Positions 3,826 to 5,841 of a stretch of DNA of 5,841 bases are shown here, piece after piece. The notes under the pieces are model-generated. The model worked only from the letters and a program-made list of their open reading frames with translations, was not told where the DNA came from and searched no databases. The stretch's first letter is position 1; every line of letters begins with the position of its first letter. The stretch is from NCBI GenBank assembly GCA_013813825.1, contig JACCRA010000302.1, positions 1 to 5,841 on the forward strand, given 5' to 3'. The translations under genes were made by a program, and so were the position numbers. Source of the DNA: Pyrinomonadaceae bacterium (GTDB lineage: Bacteria; Acidobacteriota; Blastocatellia; Pyrinomonadales; Pyrinomonadaceae).

Positions 3826-5841
3826 AATTTGTCCTGCGAATGGCCGCGCGGGAAGTACGCGCGTCTTGGCGGCGTCTGCTGTTTTTCTTTTTGTGCATCG
3901 GCATCGGCGTCGGCTCTATCGTCGCGTTGCGTTCAGTGATTCAGAGCGCGAACGAGGCTCTGACTTCCGAAGCGCGATTGTTGATGACCGCCGACGTGCA
4001 GGCCGACACGACGCGCCCGTGGACGCCGGAAATTCTCAGCGTCATTGATGGCGTCGCGCGTTCGCCGCTTGTCGAAGCCAGAACCGAGACGGTTGAACTG
4101 CCGACGATGATCCGTCCGTCCGACGAAGCGCGCGCCGGCTCGATGATGGTCGAGTTGAAAGGCATCGAATCGCCGTTCCCGCTCTACGGCGAGATCAAAT
4201 TGGCCGGCGGACAGAATTTTGCTCACACTTTGCTCGCCAACAACGGCGCACTGGTCGGCCAGTCTGTGCTCGACCGTCTGCAACTGCAAGTCGGCGACGA
4301 GATCGAGATCAACAATACGGCGTTTCAAATTCGCGGCGTCATCGCGCGAGAGCCGGGCGGCGGCGGCACCGGCTTTCGCCTCGGCCCGCGCGTCTTCGTC
4401 GAACGGGCGGCCGTCGAGCAGACCGGCCTCACCGGCTTCGGCAGCCGTGCCCGGCGGCGACTGCTCTTCAAGACTCCGGCGGGCGCGATGGAGAGCTTGG
4501 TTCAGGGATTGCGCGCGAATTTGAAGGATAGTTTGATCAGCGTCCGTTCGTACCGCGACGCGCAGGAGAACTTGAACGAGCAGTTCACGCGCTCGGAGAA
4601 TTTTTTATCGCTGACGGGACTGGTCATCCTTGTCCTCGGCGGGATCGGCATTTCGAATGTCACGCGCGTCTTTATAGAGCAGCAACGGAAGAGCATCGCG
4701 ATTCTGAAATGCGTCGGTGGGCGGAGTCGTCATCTGATCGCTGTCTATCTCTTGCAGACGCTGACGCTTGGTTTAGCGGGCAGCCTCTTTGGCGTGCTGC
4801 TCGCGAAGGCGGCGCTGCTGTTCGTCGCGAATCGCTTCGCTGTCAGCCTTCCGCCAAACATGAGCTACGCGCTGAAGCCGAGCGCTATCGCGCAGGGGCT
4901 GGGCTTGGGCGTGATGATCGCGCTGCTCTTTTCCGTGCTGCCATTGCTCCGCATTCGTCATATCAAGCCGAACATGTTGCTGCGCGATGAGCAGGGCGGA
5001 AGCGGTGGTCGCTTCGATTGGCTGCGGCTAGGTATCGGCGCGCTGGCCGTGTGCGGCGTGGCGCTGTTGGCTTCGTGGCAGGCTGGTTCGTTGCGCGTCG
5101 GCGTCTTTTTTCTGGCGGGCTTGGCCGTCACGGCGGGCGTCTTGCAACTGGCGGCGCTGCTGCTCATTCGCCTCGTCAAAAGCGCGCGCGGCGTGCGTTC
5201 GTTCGCGCTCAGGCACGCGATCAGCAGTTTGCACCGGCCCGGCAATCAGACGCGCGTGATCGTGCTGGCCGTCGGGCTGGGAGCGTTTCTGATCCTCTCA
5301 ATTCAGTCGTTACAGGCTAATTTGTTGCTTGAGTTTGATCCGGCGCGGCGGGCCAACCTGCCGAATTTGTTTCTGCTCGATATTCAGAAGGATCAAGCTG
5401 ACGGCGTCGCGCAACTGATCGAGAGTGCGACGGGCGAGCCGGCGACAATTGTGCCGACAGTGCGGACACGCATCGCAGCGATCAACGGGCGCAATGTCGA
5501 TCTCGAAGCGGGCGAAATGCGACGCGAGCGCGGGCGGCTGGGACGCGAATACGTCGTCACTTACCGCCCGCATCTCGAAGAGAGCGAAGAGATCATCGAC
5601 GGCACTTTCTGGGATGCCACGCCGTCCGTCGAACCGGAAGTTTCGATTGAAGAGGGAATGCGCGGTTTGGGCGGGTTGGACCTCGGCGGCACCATCACGT
5701 TCGACATTTTAGGCCGGCGGATGACGGCGCGAGTGACGAGCGTCCGGCGTGTCGATTGGCGTAACTCGCGCACGGGCTTCCTCGTGCTGTTTCGCCCCGG
5801 CGCTTTGGAGCAAGCGCCGCAGACAATGATCGCGCCGATCA
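3822..5841 (+). CDS. ybbP: YbbP-type ABC transporter permease (FtsX/MacB fold), C-terminus beyond window
   Basis: The frame is open from ATG 3822 to the right edge, giving 673 residues; E. coli YbbP is about 800, so roughly the last sixth is missing. Layout: TM1 about 19-38, a periplasmic MacB-core-like domain about 40-258, TM2 about 262-282, TM3 about 305-330, TM4 about 355-377, two further hydrophobic segments about 401-420 and 426-451, TM7 about 476-500, then a second periplasmic domain to the edge. This duplicated FtsX arrangement with extra central helices is the YbbP pattern. Conserved local matches to YbbP as I recall it include the coupling region AILKCVGG after TM2, VSIEEGM followed by GGTITFDI, and VRRVDWRNSRTGF near the edge. 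The product should pair with the upstream ATPase; an ATGA overlap joins the two genes. Proposed role: ATP-driven extraction or presentation of hydrophobic compounds from the inner membrane to TesA. MacB-like tripartite efflux is less likely because no adaptor gene is seen and the fold has extra helices. Confidence 0.93.
   Translation, partial: MKFVLRMAAREVRASWRRLLFFFLCIGIGVGSIVALRSVIQSANEALTSEARLLMTADVQADTTRPWTPEILSVIDGVARSPLVEARTETVELPTMIRPSDEARAGSMMVELKGIESPFPLYGEIKLAGGQNFAHTLLANNGALVGQSVLDRLQLQVGDEIEINNTAFQIRGVIAREPGGGGTGFRLGPRVFVERAAVEQTGLTGFGSRARRRLLFKTPAGAMESLVQGLRANLKDSLISVRSYRDAQENLNEQFTRSENFLSLTGLVILVLGGIGISNVTRVFIEQQRKSIAILKCVGGRSRHLIAVYLLQTLTLGLAGSLFGVLLAKAALLFVANRFAVSLPPNMSYALKPSAIAQGLGLGVMIALLFSVLPLLRIRHIKPNMLLRDEQGGSGGRFDWLRLGIGALAVCGVALLASWQAGSLRVGVFFLAGLAVTAGVLQLAALLLIRLVKSARGVRSFALRHAISSLHRPGNQTRVIVLAVGLGAFLILSIQSLQANLLLEFDPARRANLPNLFLLDIQKDQADGVAQLIESATGEPATIVPTVRTRIAAINGRNVDLEAGEMRRERGRLGREYVVTYRPHLEESEEIIDGTFWDATPSVEPEVSIEEGMRGLGGLDLGGTITFDILGRRMTARVTSVRRVDWRNSRTGFLVLFRPGALEQAPQTMIAPI

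Noticed and set aside
3097..5841. MacAB-type antibiotic or peptide efflux, or LolCDE lipoprotein release
   Set aside because: No membrane-fusion adaptor or second permease gene is present in the visible part, the permease has additional helices between two periplasmic domains, and the divergent tesA gene points to YbbAP.

Overview
The window carries five protein genes, two of them cut by the window edges, arranged as two back-to-back transcription units. Coding DNA is GC-rich; one AT-rich island (about 559-668) stands out. A lipobox lipoprotein, a Tat signal peptide and an ABC system with large extracytoplasmic domains point to a bacterium with a Gram-negative-type envelope. Acidobacteriota is my weak guess for the phylum, from general impression only; no rRNA or other phylogenetic marker is present.

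Leftward unit (minus strand, from 3098 to the left edge): a TesA-like SGNH esterase/thioesterase lipoprotein (2376-3098), a Tat-exported TldD-family metalloprotease with an HExxxH motif (669-2246), and the N-terminal 179 residues of a second TldD/PmbA-family protein, probably the TldE-like partner (1-539, running off the left edge). Gaps of 129 nt separate consecutive genes. The first holds a candidate terminator-like hairpin (2349-2372). The second is filled by a 7-nt repeat array in two opposed arms that form a perfect 21-bp inverted repeat.

Rightward unit (plus strand, from 3097 to the right edge): a YbbA-type ABC ATPase (3097-3825), then by a 4-nt ATGA overlap a YbbP-type FtsX/MacB-fold permease (3822 to beyond 5841; 673 residues visible).

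The tesA <-> ybbA-ybbP divergent arrangement is the same as in Escherichia coli, where the three products are linked as an envelope module: YbbAP is thought to move hydrophobic molecules out of the inner membrane and TesA to hydrolyse them. Here the linkage is extreme: the two divergent start codons overlap in one CATG (3096-3099), so each gene's 5' control region lies inside the other gene. A perfect TATAAT sits 6 nt before the tesA ATG, suggesting a leaderless transcript.

The most notable points are the heptamer inverted-repeat array, the overlapping divergent starts, an apparent Asp in place of the usual Cys metal ligand in the TldD protein, and the mismatch between a Tat-exported TldD and a partner without an evident signal peptide. 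I see no evidence for a wholly new defence or mobile system.
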